A DNA stretch of 20,400 bases, taken from a virus. The position numbers and the translations under genes were made by a program. This document shows positions 7,914 through 16,166 of the stretch, piece by piece. The notes under the pieces were generated by a model. That model saw only the letters and a list, made by a program, of their open reading frames with translations. It was not told the origin of the DNA and made no database searches. How positions within the stretch are numbered: position 1 is the first letter of the stretch; every line of letters begins with the position of its first letter. The DNA is taken from positions 1 to 20,400 of the IMG/VR virus record IMGVR_UViG_3300044642_000405; one strand, written 5' to 3'.

Positions 7914-10900
7914 TAGAATCAGCATCAATGAAAACATACTTGTCAAAGTCGACCAACAAAACCTTGTTTATATCGACCCATCTAGTATTGTTGATAATGA
8001 TGGTGAAATACATAGTAGATTGGTTGACCATGAAAACTTGGTCATGTATGTTAATCTAGAAGCCGATTTAGTTCCTAGAACAACTTTATTTTCTAACGGT
8101 GATGAAAACACAATGATTTCAATTGCTGGCGGGGAATTAAATTTTTTACGTAATCAAAATGGTCAAAACTACGATACTAGTTGGACAGACGTTTTCACCC
8201 CAGCAGCTAATGATGCTTTATCATCAAACGTAGATGTTCAAGAAAAAATATCTGACGGCTCTGGTCAAAGTTTCGGTTTTGAAAGTATTAATATTGTTAC
8301 TAAAGGTGCAAACGCAATACCAGAGGTTAGTATTAATTTAATCGATGCTAGAGGTAAAACATTATTTGAATCACCCAAAAATTCACCATACCAAGCATTT
8401 TTTCATTTACCTTGGCCGATATTTTATTTAACGGTAAAAGGGTATTACGGTAAAGCAATTCGTTATAGATTGCACATGGTTGATTTTAAAAGTAAGTTCA
8501 ATGGTACATCCGGAAATTTTGAAATTACTACAAAATTTGTTGGTTCAACTTTTGCTTATTTAAACGACATATTATTACAAAATATTTTAGCTGCGCCATA
8601 TATGTATATGGTCGAAAACTCTGAACCATATCGCGAAAACACAAAAACAGGTTTAATTGAGAAAAAAATATCTCAATCAACAAAGGGTTATTCTATCTTA
8701 AAATCGGTATACTCCGACTATAAGAATAAAAAACTAATTCCAGAAAACTTTCCAATTAAAACATTAAGAGATTTAGTTATGACCGCAGAATCTGCGGAAA
8801 GATTATTGGAAACACAAATTTTTAAAAATGTTGTTGACTTTAAAGTTTTAGGTTCTGTTAAAGAGTATGAAAATATTATTACAGCTTTTCAAAAAGGTAT
8901 TGATGCCTGGGGTAGGTCTTATTTAAATTTAGGACAACCAGATAATCCGGAAAATGACGGTGTTGCATATTATCCATTGACAAAAGTTGCAAGTGAAGAA
9001 GATACCAAGGCGGGTAGTATTAGTTTAAGTAGTATAACGGGTACAACTAAAAATGCACTTAACAAGAAAATAAATGAATACAAAGAAAGAGCGTACAATA
9101 ATCAAGCGTTTGGTGTCACTTTAGATAAAAACCTAATTAAAGATACCGGTATATCATTAAAAACAATAACATTTGATAGGGTTTTAAATAAAAGGTATTA
9201 TAGTACAAAGGGCGGTAAAGTTAGTGTTGCGTTTGATATTTTGGTTAACGACATCAATGATATTAAAAACGAATTTGTTGCACAAAGAAATGAATTAGAA
9301 AACAAGTTGGAAACCAAAATGAATGAAATCATTGAAAACGATTCAGATTTAGGTATCGGGTTTAAACCAACAATCAGAAATATATTTGCCGTGATATGTG
9401 CTAATGCAGACACTTACATTCGTTTAATGAAAGATGTTCACGTTAAAGCAATTCAAAGTTCAAAAGAAAGACAATCAATACTAACAGCAAGAAGTATTGT
9501 AGATAACAAAAATGAGGGATTATATCCTTGGCCACAAGTTAAGAAACAAATTAACGAAAACACGTCAACTTTAATGTATCCAGGCGACGCACAAATCGCA
9601 AATGGCATTAAAGCAAATGACCCAATTATTTGGCCGGAAGTTGAATTTATTGAGACATACGAATCTGTTGCAACTAAAAGAGTTGATCCATTAACAAATA
9701 ATGAAATTGATGTTAGTAAGTTAAATTACATATTCCCTAAAGATAATGATGATAGAGTTGTTAATAATATCTCAACATTATTTAACATATCAAATATGAA
9801 GGGATATAATGATAAAACAATTAGTAATTTATTGTATGAAGTATATGAAAGAGGTTTTTATTCAACATCATATGAGTCATTTTCAACAGACGCTATTGTA
9901 GAATTAAGAGATAAGGAGTATGAAACAATTGAGGGAGCGTTAAATAACGATCCTGATTTAAAAGCAATGTTAAGAGGTCCGATATATAAAGAATATCTTT
10001 TATCCGGAACCGCTGGGTATGAAAAATATTTAACAAGTTATTCTCCATTTGAAAGACACCCTTATTACAAAGACAAGATAGCAACTGTTGATTATTTAAA
10101 AGAGATAATTGAAAGAGATTTTAAAATTGAAGAATATGATAAAATTAGAAAAGTTGATTATACAGATGGTTCATATGACGCTTTAAAAAATAGTATAAAA
10201 AAATACGAGGTTCAAGAATATCGATTTGAAGAATATCCGTTTGGTTCAACAACATATAAGAATTACTTAGGTAGAGCACTAAATGGTGACGATTTTAAGT
10301 TTAATGATATATTGTCAATAAATTCAAATGATTCATTTATTAGTTCACCTATTGAACCTAAAATGTGGATTAATGACACGTATAAAGATAATTTATTTAT
10401 AAATAAAATTGAATTAAGTGGAACTACTAGAAACATATTAAATACACCATATTTCCACAACCAAATATATTCTGACTTTTTTAAAGGTGGTAACGTAGGA
10501 AGATACTCTGGTTCAGCATATCTTTTATTAAACTCATTACCATTTAAGGATTTAGATGATATTATAGAGTATAATGGTAATAGTAAAATATTAATGTCTA
10601 ACCTTTTTAGAGAGGTTGGCGCATCGCATTTTATACCATACCATTTAATTTTAAAATGGGGGTCAATCTACCATAGATATAAAAAATATTTAACTGAAGG
10701 TGTTGATATAATTTCTGGTGTTACAAATTCAATTACATCTAGTAAATTTTTTGATAACACGTCAGGTACCACGTTTAATTATGGTGGTGATACAACATAT
10801 GTTAGTGGATCAACAATTTATACAACTGGAACAACAAGTTCTTTCCCAGTAGAAACTGTTGGTTTTTACCCATTATATCAAGACATCTTTCATCAAGTGG

Positions 10901-13644
10901 TTAACGGATATGTTTATTTTTCACCAGGCACTACCACTGGAAATGAGAAAGCAGGGGATTTAGTTTTGAATAGTTCCGAAATGAAAACAAACTTTGCATC
11001 TGCTTATAGTTCTGGAGCTGTTAGAAAATTAACATCATTACCATATCAAAGTAATGGTATCACATTATCATTTATGGTGGACAATTCAATACTTTCATCA
11101 AGTAATGCAAACTATACTGTGTTACCTTCTTTTGGTGGAAATCAACTTAAGGATTTAGAAACTGATTACAAACAAATTGAACAAGATTCATTTAAATTAA
11201 TTTGGGACCCAGAAAACGAAGATTATCCAAATTATAGTGGGTTGACAATGCCAACATATGGTGAGAAATTTAAAACAATTACAACTAATGAATATTCGTT
11301 AAAAGGAAATAAAAGAAAGGTAATTGATTTGATGGCAACATTTAGCCCAAAAATGTTAGATGACTTTGAAGCCATGTTTTTAGAGTTCTCAACATTAAAA
11401 TTAAACACAGACGGTAAAACAACAACAACTAGTTACAAGCACAGTAATTTTCAAGAATTATTAAGGGAAATTGTTACATTAAAAAAAGCAAATGTAACAG
11501 CAACTGATTTTAATTCGATAATAAAAGAACAAATAGTTGTATTAAAAAATATAACTGACGACATTTTAAAGAATGAAAACCTAGTTAAGTTAACAATTGG
11601 GAATGCAAAACAAATTGATAATTACACATTATACGGTGCTGCTGGGTTAGTCAAAACATATTCAGATAATGATTTTGATGTTTCACAGGTTACTTCAGAT
11701 AATTTAAATTTAATTAAATTATATGTTGGTGAAGATATTGACGGGCATTATTTAGATTATTTCGCCACAACCAATGTTGAATTAAATGAGGAAAACATCT
11801 ATTCACATAGATTACTAGCTAGAATATATGCGGGGTATTTAGCTAAGAACTTAGTGGATAACCCATCATATAACCCTACTGTAACAACCTTTAGAGCATA
11901 TCTAAATGAGAATATAGTAATCCCACAAGAAAAAAGATTTGATACATATTTTAATGGATTGATGTTGAAGGTTGGAAAATTACCAATCGACACAACGACT
12001 CCAGTAACGGTTTATAGAGGTTTTAATACCGACAAGACAACTAAATTAGAAACCTACAATTTCTTTAAATCGTTTAATGATAAATGGGTTTCTGGTAATT
12101 CATTAGGACAAAGAAATCTTTTGGAAGAATTTTTATTCTTAGATAGAGCTAATAAGGATATTGGCAACGAACTATACATGAGTTTGGATAGATTAAAACC
12201 ATTGGCAGACCCAAGAAATGCAAATAAAAGTTTATTGGGTATGATTTCAATTTTAATTCAAGGTAATAATATTGACTTTAGACCATTACCGGCCTACGTT
12301 AATTTTTATGGTACAAACTTTTCTGACAAGAAAAGAATTACCCCATCCAAAAATCTTGCTAGAAATTTATTTGGAACATTTTTAGAAGTTGACTATCAAG
12401 AATCATCTCCTAAAATGATTTTACAATATATAGGACCATCATCAAAACACTTATCAATGGGTGAGGTTAGTCCAAAAAACAAATTTAAGAATGACGGTGC
12501 CGATATTCGTAATGTTAATAAAAATCCATTATTAGTTTCACAACAACTGTTTATGGATACAGATTTTAGTAAGTCAAATAGGGTTGTGGGTTTTGAGGTT
12601 AATTTTGGGGATCAAGCACAAAGTATGTTTAAAAACGTTTCGTTAAGTCAAGATTCTAAAACACCAACATCAGAAACATTCTTGGCGTATGAAAATTTAG
12701 GTAGGTCACAATCTGGTTCTAACACATATCAAGTAGATGTTAATTTATTTGATTTGTATAGAACATATTCATACACATGTGAGGTTTCTTCTATGGGTAA
12801 CGCTATGATACAACCAACAATGTATTTTTATTTAAATAATATACCTATGTTTGAAGGTACATATTTTATCACCGAAGTTTCTCACAGTATTAAAGCGAAT
12901 CAAATTGACACAACTTTTAAAGGCGCTAGAATACCCAACGATAATTTACCAAACATAAAGGATAGTTTTGTTGCGGCATATAGACCATTATTTGACAAAA
13001 TATTAAAGGCCGCGTTTAAGAAAAAACAAGAAGCAAATGCTGTTACAACCACAACCAAGAGTGCAACGATAAACGGTAAAACTGTTGAATACGACTTAGG
13101 ACCACTTAATGTTAATGGGGAAGTTGTGTTAAGTGAATCCGGATTCCTTTCAGGTATCCCATACAACGGTCAGAACGGTGAAAAATATATCCAATATGTT
13201 GAACACACAATTAACGGTGTTAAAGACAAGTGGCTACGTGCTAGAGTGGTTCAAATGGGTGGGCCGAACTACACATTACCTAACAACACAGAAATGACCG
13301 TTACAACAAAAGCTCAAAACAACAATATTTTAACATTTGGCGACATTAATGAAAATATTGATTATTACTTCTCAACTAGATTCGATTTTTCAAACAAGTC
13401 AGCATCTGAGATATCAAATATCAATATGATATTCTATAACCCATTTTTGGCTAAGAATACCACTGATACAGGTGTTCCAAATCCATTAAAAGTTCTACCT
13501 TCAATAAACTTTACAACTGGTCTGTTTTCTGGCGCGGTACATAATGGTTTACCAGATACAACTTATGGTATAGCAATGTCACCCCAATTAATGAGGAAGT
13601 TAAAAGTGCAAGACGGTTACGTTATTTATTTTAAGCCCGAATAG
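7903..13644 (+). CDS. Giant baseplate hub protein (gp27 / late-control-D-like)
   Basis: This 1913-residue protein appears to be the central tail hub. Residues 124-225 contain FGFESINIVTKG, a D-A-R-G turn, NSPYQAFFHLPWP, LTVKGYYGK and GNFEITTKFVGSTFAYLNDIL, which read as a hub tube domain. Residues 1561-1676 contain VVGFEVNFGDQ, then GNAMIQPTMYFYLNNIPMF and YFITEVSHSIKANQIDTTF, the pattern of the second hub domain in gp27/gpD-type proteins. About 1,330 residues lie between, including a Gly/Ser/Thr-rich stretch near residues 952-982. T4 gp27 has only 391 residues. The last 235 residues form a separate domain that might be a beta-barrel. I see no lysozyme motif such as T4 gp5 carries. The stop is TAG. 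The hub role is likely; the inserted part's role is unknown. Confidence 0.68.
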   Translation: MANNRISINENILVKVDQQNLVYIDPSSIVDNDGEIHSRLVDHENLVMYVNLEADLVPRTTLFSNGDENTMISIAGGELNFLRNQNGQNYDTSWTDVFTPAANDALSSNVDVQEKISDGSGQSFGFESINIVTKGANAIPEVSINLIDARGKTLFESPKNSPYQAFFHLPWPIFYLTVKGYYGKAIRYRLHMVDFKSKFNGTSGNFEITTKFVGSTFAYLNDILLQNILAAPYMYMVENSEPYRENTKTGLIEKKISQSTKGYSILKSVYSDYKNKKLIPENFPIKTLRDLVMTAESAERLLETQIFKNVVDFKVLGSVKEYENIITAFQKGIDAWGRSYLNLGQPDNPENDGVAYYPLTKVASEEDTKAGSISLSSITGTTKNALNKKINEYKERAYNNQAFGVTLDKNLIKDTGISLKTITFDRVLNKRYYSTKGGKVSVAFDILVNDINDIKNEFVAQRNELENKLETKMNEIIENDSDLGIGFKPTIRNIFAVICANADTYIRLMKDVHVKAIQSSKERQSILTARSIVDNKNEGLYPWPQVKKQINENTSTLMYPGDAQIANGIKANDPIIWPEVEFIETYESVATKRVDPLTNNEIDVSKLNYIFPKDNDDRVVNNISTLFNISNMKGYNDKTISNLLYEVYERGFYSTSYESFSTDAIVELRDKEYETIEGALNNDPDLKAMLRGPIYKEYLLSGTAGYEKYLTSYSPFERHPYYKDKIATVDYLKEIIERDFKIEEYDKIRKVDYTDGSYDALKNSIKKYEVQEYRFEEYPFGSTTYKNYLGRALNGDDFKFNDILSINSNDSFISSPIEPKMWINDTYKDNLFINKIELSGTTRNILNTPYFHNQIYSDFFKGGNVGRYSGSAYLLLNSLPFKDLDDIIEYNGNSKILMSNLFREVGASHFIPYHLILKWGSIYHRYKKYLTEGVDIISGVTNSITSSKFFDNTSGTTFNYGGDTTYVSGSTIYTTGTTSSFPVETVGFYPLYQDIFHQVVNGYVYFSPGTTTGNEKAGDLVLNSSEMKTNFASAYSSGAVRKLTSLPYQSNGITLSFMVDNSILSSSNANYTVLPSFGGNQLKDLETDYKQIEQDSFKLIWDPENEDYPNYSGLTMPTYGEKFKTITTNEYSLKGNKRKVIDLMATFSPKMLDDFEAMFLEFSTLKLNTDGKTTTTSYKHSNFQELLREIVTLKKANVTATDFNSIIKEQIVVLKNITDDILKNENLVKLTIGNAKQIDNYTLYGAAGLVKTYSDNDFDVSQVTSDNLNLIKLYVGEDIDGHYLDYFATTNVELNEENIYSHRLLARIYAGYLAKNLVDNPSYNPTVTTFRAYLNENIVIPQEKRFDTYFNGLMLKVGKLPIDTTTPVTVYRGFNTDKTTKLETYNFFKSFNDKWVSGNSLGQRNLLEEFLFLDRANKDIGNELYMSLDRLKPLADPRNANKSLLGMISILIQGNNIDFRPLPAYVNFYGTNFSDKKRITPSKNLARNLFGTFLEVDYQESSPKMILQYIGPSSKHLSMGEVSPKNKFKNDGADIRNVNKNPLLVSQQLFMDTDFSKSNRVVGFEVNFGDQAQSMFKNVSLSQDSKTPTSETFLAYENLGRSQSGSNTYQVDVNLFDLYRTYSYTCEVSSMGNAMIQPTMYFYLNNIPMFEGTYFITEVSHSIKANQIDTTFKGARIPNDNLPNIKDSFVAAYRPLFDKILKAAFKKKQEANAVTTTTKSATINGKTVEYDLGPLNVNGEVVLSESGFLSGIPYNGQNGEKYIQYVEHTINGVKDKWLRARVVQMGGPNYTLPNNTEMTVTTKAQNNNILTFGDINENIDYYFSTRFDFSNKSASEISNINMIFYNPFLAKNTTDTGVPNPLKVLPSINFTTGLFSGAVHNGLPDTTYGIAMSPQLMRKLKVQDGYVIYFKPE

Positions 13645-13665
13645 TGAAAATTAAGATTTTTTAGA

Positions 13666-13681
13666 TATTTATAAAATAAAG
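13666..13681 (+). promoter_or_regulatory. TATTTATA box, extended copy, before the small-gene cluster
   Basis: The bases tatttataaaataaag end two bases before the ATG at 13684 and match 2791-2806 in all but one position. This is the only sizeable gap (39 bases) after the giant hub gene, so it could begin a separate transcript for the four small genes that follow. Confidence 0.45.
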
Positions 13682-13683
13682 TT

Positions 13684-13884
13684 ATGGAAAATAATAGAAA
13701 CAGTTCAATAGATCAGTTCTTAAATCCAAAAATGGTTAAAACCCAATCTGAGGATGGAAAAGAACAAGAGGTTTGTGACTTACAAACCGGGGAGTGTTAT
13801 ACAATTAAGTCAAAAGACGGTATTGTTGAAAGAATAAATAAAAAATATATTACCGAAGACGGTAGACAATTATTACAAGATTAA
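13684..13884 (+). CDS. Unknown small protein (66 aa)
   Basis: I do not recognise this protein. It is hydrophilic, with a CDLQTGECY segment near the middle (two cysteines seven residues apart) and a charged C-terminus ending DGRQLLQD. It has no signal peptide or membrane segment. It begins a group of four small genes behind the giant hub gene, has a TATTTATA box immediately upstream, and is followed four bases later by the next ORF, so it is very likely translated. A structural or tail-accessory role is possible from position only. Confidence 0.65.
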   Translation: MENNRNSSIDQFLNPKMVKTQSEDGKEQEVCDLQTGECYTIKSKDGIVERINKKYITEDGRQLLQD

Positions 13885-13888
13885 AATC

Positions 13889-14515
13889 ATGCTAGAAAAA
13901 AAACTCCTTGAAGAATTAAACAGATTTAAAAGTATTAATAGAAATGCTTCAAATTTGAATGAACAGGAATTACCAGCGCCTCCACCACCAGCCGATCCTG
14001 CGGCGTCACTAACTCCAGCACCAGAAGACGCTCCAGCAGCGGATTTAGGGGCACTTCCAGAAAATCCGGCGTTAGATGCTCCAGCAGCAGGCGGTGATAC
14101 TGAAGAAGTCGATGTTACCGAATTGGTTAACATGACAAAAAATATAAAAAATGACTTAGAATCGTCAAAAGGTGAAAATACCGCCGTTTTACAAAAAATG
14201 GATGACGCGTTCAGTAAGTTAGCTGATTTGGAAACAAAATTAGCGCAGATGGATCAGGTTTTATTAAAAATAGACGAATTAGGTTCTAAAATTGAATCAA
14301 TGAAACCAACAACTCCACAAGAGAAATTGGAAATGCGTTCATTGGACTCATATCCTTTTAACCAAAAACCTAATGATTTTTTCTCAATGAAGCAAGCTGA
14401 AATGCAAGCATCAGGTAAAAACGAATACGTTTTAACTAAAAATGACATTGAAAATTACTCTAAGGATGAAATAGCAAAAACATTCAACCCATTACAAGAT
14501 GATACTCAATACTAG
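13889..14515 (+). CDS. Pro/Ala-rich coiled-coil virion-type protein
   Basis: The 208 residues fall into four parts: a short charged helix (1-20), a Pro/Ala-rich linker (about 29-68, including PAPPPPADPAAS), a predicted coiled coil (about 74-138, heptad-like Leu/Ile/Met with many Lys and Glu), and a polar tail. The linker has markedly more G+C than its surroundings because Pro and Ala codons are needed. Such helix-linker-coiled-coil proteins are often minor structural or scaffold-type proteins in large phages, but nothing here names a function. The gene overlaps the next by 17 bases and stops at TAG (14513-14515). Confidence 0.68.
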   Translation: MLEKKLLEELNRFKSINRNASNLNEQELPAPPPPADPAASLTPAPEDAPAADLGALPENPALDAPAAGGDTEEVDVTELVNMTKNIKNDLESSKGENTAVLQKMDDAFSKLADLETKLAQMDQVLLKIDELGSKIESMKPTTPQEKLEMRSLDSYPFNQKPNDFFSMKQAEMQASGKNEYVLTKNDIENYSKDEIAKTFNPLQDDTQY

Positions 14516-14873
14516 TGTTCAAAAATTTTTAGAAATACAGGTCCAATTAAGAATATTACATTGGCAAACTAAAGGATATGCAAGACATATCGCATTTGGT
14601 GAAACATACTCAACATTAGAAGGTTTTATCGACACGTATGTTGAAACGGCTATGGGTAAACAAGGTAGATTTGTTTTGGAAGAGCAAGACAAGAATATTA
14701 GAATTGACAATTTAACGGATGTTAAAATTGTTGAATTTTTACAAAATATTAAAGGTTTTTTAATTTCATTAAGTAATGAATTAGAACCAACTAAAGATAG
14801 TGATTTGTTAAATATTAGAGACGAAATGTTGGCAACAATAAACAAATTAGCTTACAAATTAACATTAGAATAA
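14499..14873 (+). CDS. Dps/ferritin-like helical protein (uncharacterised phage family)
   Basis: This 124-residue, all-helical protein begins with a segment very like the first Dps helix: LHWQTKG (residues 20-26, Dps has LHWNVKG), then H30 and E35. Residues 45-49 are D-x-x-x-E, the spacing of the Dps ferroxidase D and E. I remember small phage proteins of unknown function with this 'LHWQTK...H...GE' pattern (a DUF5856-type family), but cannot confirm that assignment. Length is shorter than Dps (about 160-170 residues), so it may be a minimal four-helix bundle. It could bind metal or simply keep the fold for a structural or assembly role. The start ATG lies inside the preceding gene, overlapping 17 bases, so the two are likely coupled. 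Confidence 0.62.
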   Translation: MILNTSVQKFLEIQVQLRILHWQTKGYARHIAFGETYSTLEGFIDTYVETAMGKQGRFVLEEQDKNIRIDNLTDVKIVEFLQNIKGFLISLSNELEPTKDSDLLNIRDEMLATINKLAYKLTLE

Positions 14874-14874
14874 A

Positions 14875-14885
14875 ATATATAGAAA
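14875..14885 (+). promoter_or_regulatory. Weak TATA-type box before the 80-residue gene
   Basis: The bases atatatagaaa directly precede the ATG at 14886 and resemble the TATTTATAGA form at 2791-2800, with one or more changes. The stop of the previous gene is at 14871-14873, so there is almost no room for a classical promoter. It may be only an AT-rich leader. Confidence 0.2.
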
Positions 14886-15128
14886 ATGATATCAGGTTCA
14901 TTAGCAACAACAAACACAGATTCGACAAGAAGTTCATTATCATATGTGAATAATGTGATAACCGGCGCAACGTCTCAAGGACAGTACAATGCTTTTATTG
15001 ACGAAAGAAGTATGGATGATAATATGGCAAATGTGTTAAAAAACACTTATGGGTATAATGTCACTAAAAGAACGGATTCTATGGGTACTTTTGCGAACTA
15101 CTTAATTAATTGGGGGGAACCTACCTAA
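14886..15128 (+). CDS. Unknown small protein (80 aa), last of the structural group
   Basis: I do not recognise this 80-residue protein. It is polar, with many Ser, Thr and Asn, and has a SMDDNMANVLKNTYGYNV segment. It has no obvious membrane or signal segment. It follows the Dps-like gene after 12 bases and is the last ORF before the probable terminator at 15178-15206, which marks it as the end of the structural transcription unit. Its composition would suit a minor virion or tail protein, but that is guesswork. Confidence 0.6.
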   Translation: MISGSLATTNTDSTRSSLSYVNNVITGATSQGQYNAFIDERSMDDNMANVLKNTYGYNVTKRTDSMGTFANYLINWGEPT

Positions 15129-15177
15129 GGTTCTAACACGCTATTTAGCTAAAAAAACGATTTTTATTAAAATAATT

Positions 15178-15206
15178 AACCTGGATTTTTTAATTCGGGT
15201 TTTTTT
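15178..15206 (+). terminator. Probable intrinsic terminator closing the structural module
   Basis: Left arm 15178-15187 (aacctggatt) pairs with right arm 15192-15201 (aattcgggtt) through ten pairs, two of them G-U, around a four-T loop, followed by a run of T to 15206. It sits 50 bases after the last structural gene and just before a TATTTATA box, so it looks like a module boundary. Confidence 0.65.
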
Positions 15207-15213
15207 ATTTATA
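15206..15213 (+). promoter_or_regulatory. TATTTATA box upstream of the gp32-like gene
   Basis: An exact TATTTATA directly follows the T run of the terminator and lies 40 bases before the ATG at 15254. Here the spacing would allow a normal 5' leader, making this the best-placed copy to act as a promoter. It overlaps the terminator's last T. Confidence 0.45.
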
Positions 15214-15253
15214 TTAGCTCATAACAAAATTTATTCATTTAAAACGTAACATT

Positions 15254-16093
15254 ATGTCAGCATTAGATGCAATTCTCAACCAGTATGAGAAAAACAAACA
15301 ACCAGCGGGAGCAGCCCAAAGAGTTAGTTCAGAAGAGAGATTGAAAAAGTATTTCGCACCCATCTTAACAAAAGGTGTGTCTTCTGGAGAAAAAAGAATC
15401 AGAATCATCCCAATGAAGGATGGTACATCACCATTTAAAGAGGTATGGTTCCACGAAATCCAAGTGGATGGTAAGTGGGTTAAATTATATGACCCAGGAA
15501 AAAATGAAGGTAAGCGTTCACCTTTAACCGAGGTAAACGAAGCACTTCGTAGCACAGGTAATGAAGCCGATAGAGAATTGGCTAAAAATTACAATCCTAA
15601 ACGTTTTTATATCGTTAAAGTTATCGACAGAGATAATGAGCAAGACGGTGTTAAATTCTGGAGATTTAAGCACAACTCAAAAGGTGATGGTCCTCTAGAT
15701 AAAATTGTGCCAATCATGCGCAATAAGGGCGATATTACAGACCCTAAAAATGGTCGTGACTTAGTTATTTCATTAACATTAACTAAGAAGCCAAGTGGCG
15801 GAGAATACACAACCATTTCATCAATTTTCCCAGATGATGCTAGTCCAATCAGTACAAACGAAGGACAAGCAACAGAATGGTTAATGGATGATTTAACATG
15901 GGCAGACGCGTACTCTAAAAAGCCAGAAGAATATCTAGAAGGTGTTGCTAAGGGTTATACCCCAAAATGGAACACTGAAGAGAAGAAATGGGTTTATGGT
16001 GACGACGGACAAGTTGACTTGGGAGCGACTGAGACACAGAAATTAGTTGATCCACAAGACACTGATGAGGTAGACGAAGATTTACCGTTCTAA
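15254..16093 (+). CDS. 32: gp32-like single-stranded DNA-binding protein
   Basis: This 279-residue protein should coat ssDNA during replication and recombination and recruit partners through its acidic tail. Residues 25-80 follow the T4 gp32 core pattern: SSEE..., RIRIIPMKD, SPF, then DGKWVKLYD. Residues 117-141 (KRFYIVKVIDRD, then FWRFKHN) match the next OB-fold strands. The C-terminus DTDEVDEDLPF is the acidic tip typical of SSBs. T4 gp32 is 301 residues and binds zinc with a His and three Cys; this protein has no cysteine at all, so the zinc ribbon is missing. A probable terminator precedes the gene and a strong one follows it, so it may be its own transcription unit, fitting the large amounts such a protein needs. 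UvsX-like and RNase H-like genes come next, its usual partners. Confidence 0.85.
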   Translation: MSALDAILNQYEKNKQPAGAAQRVSSEERLKKYFAPILTKGVSSGEKRIRIIPMKDGTSPFKEVWFHEIQVDGKWVKLYDPGKNEGKRSPLTEVNEALRSTGNEADRELAKNYNPKRFYIVKVIDRDNEQDGVKFWRFKHNSKGDGPLDKIVPIMRNKGDITDPKNGRDLVISLTLTKKPSGGEYTTISSIFPDDASPISTNEGQATEWLMDDLTWADAYSKKPEEYLEGVAKGYTPKWNTEEKKWVYGDDGQVDLGATETQKLVDPQDTDEVDEDLPF

Positions 16094-16103
16094 TTAAGAT
16101 GTT

Positions 16104-16153
16104 GAGGGCCCTTGTCAAATTTTAATCTAAGGGAGACAAGGGTCCCTCTTTTT
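16104..16153 (+). terminator. Strong long-stem intrinsic terminator after the gp32-like gene
   Basis: Left arm 16104-16116 (gagggcccttgtc) pairs with right arm 16135-16148 (gacaagggtccctc) through 13 base pairs with one bulged base, around an 18-base loop, followed by T's to 16153. It is GC-rich against a very AT-rich background. It should end or attenuate transcription from the gp32-like gene before the recombinase gene at 16167, so gp32-like output would exceed that of genes downstream. Confidence 0.85.
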
Positions 16154-16166
16154 AAAAAAAAATATT

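Noticed and set aside
10394-10405. A TATTTATA overlapping a TATAAATA inside the hub gene (part of a palindromic TTATTTATAAATAA).
   Set aside because: It lies in the middle of a coding region with no nearby gene start on either strand, so it is probably a coincidence of AT-rich sequence.
7903-13644. A tail lysozyme domain like that of T4 gp5.
   Set aside because: I found no lysozyme or other clear muramidase motif in the hub protein or its neighbours. The only cell-wall-related hints are the OmpA-like segment and the weak barrel-like end.
15129-15177. A small gene between the last structural gene and the terminator.
   Set aside because: The stretch is only 49 bases, AT-rich, and has no start with a usable frame.
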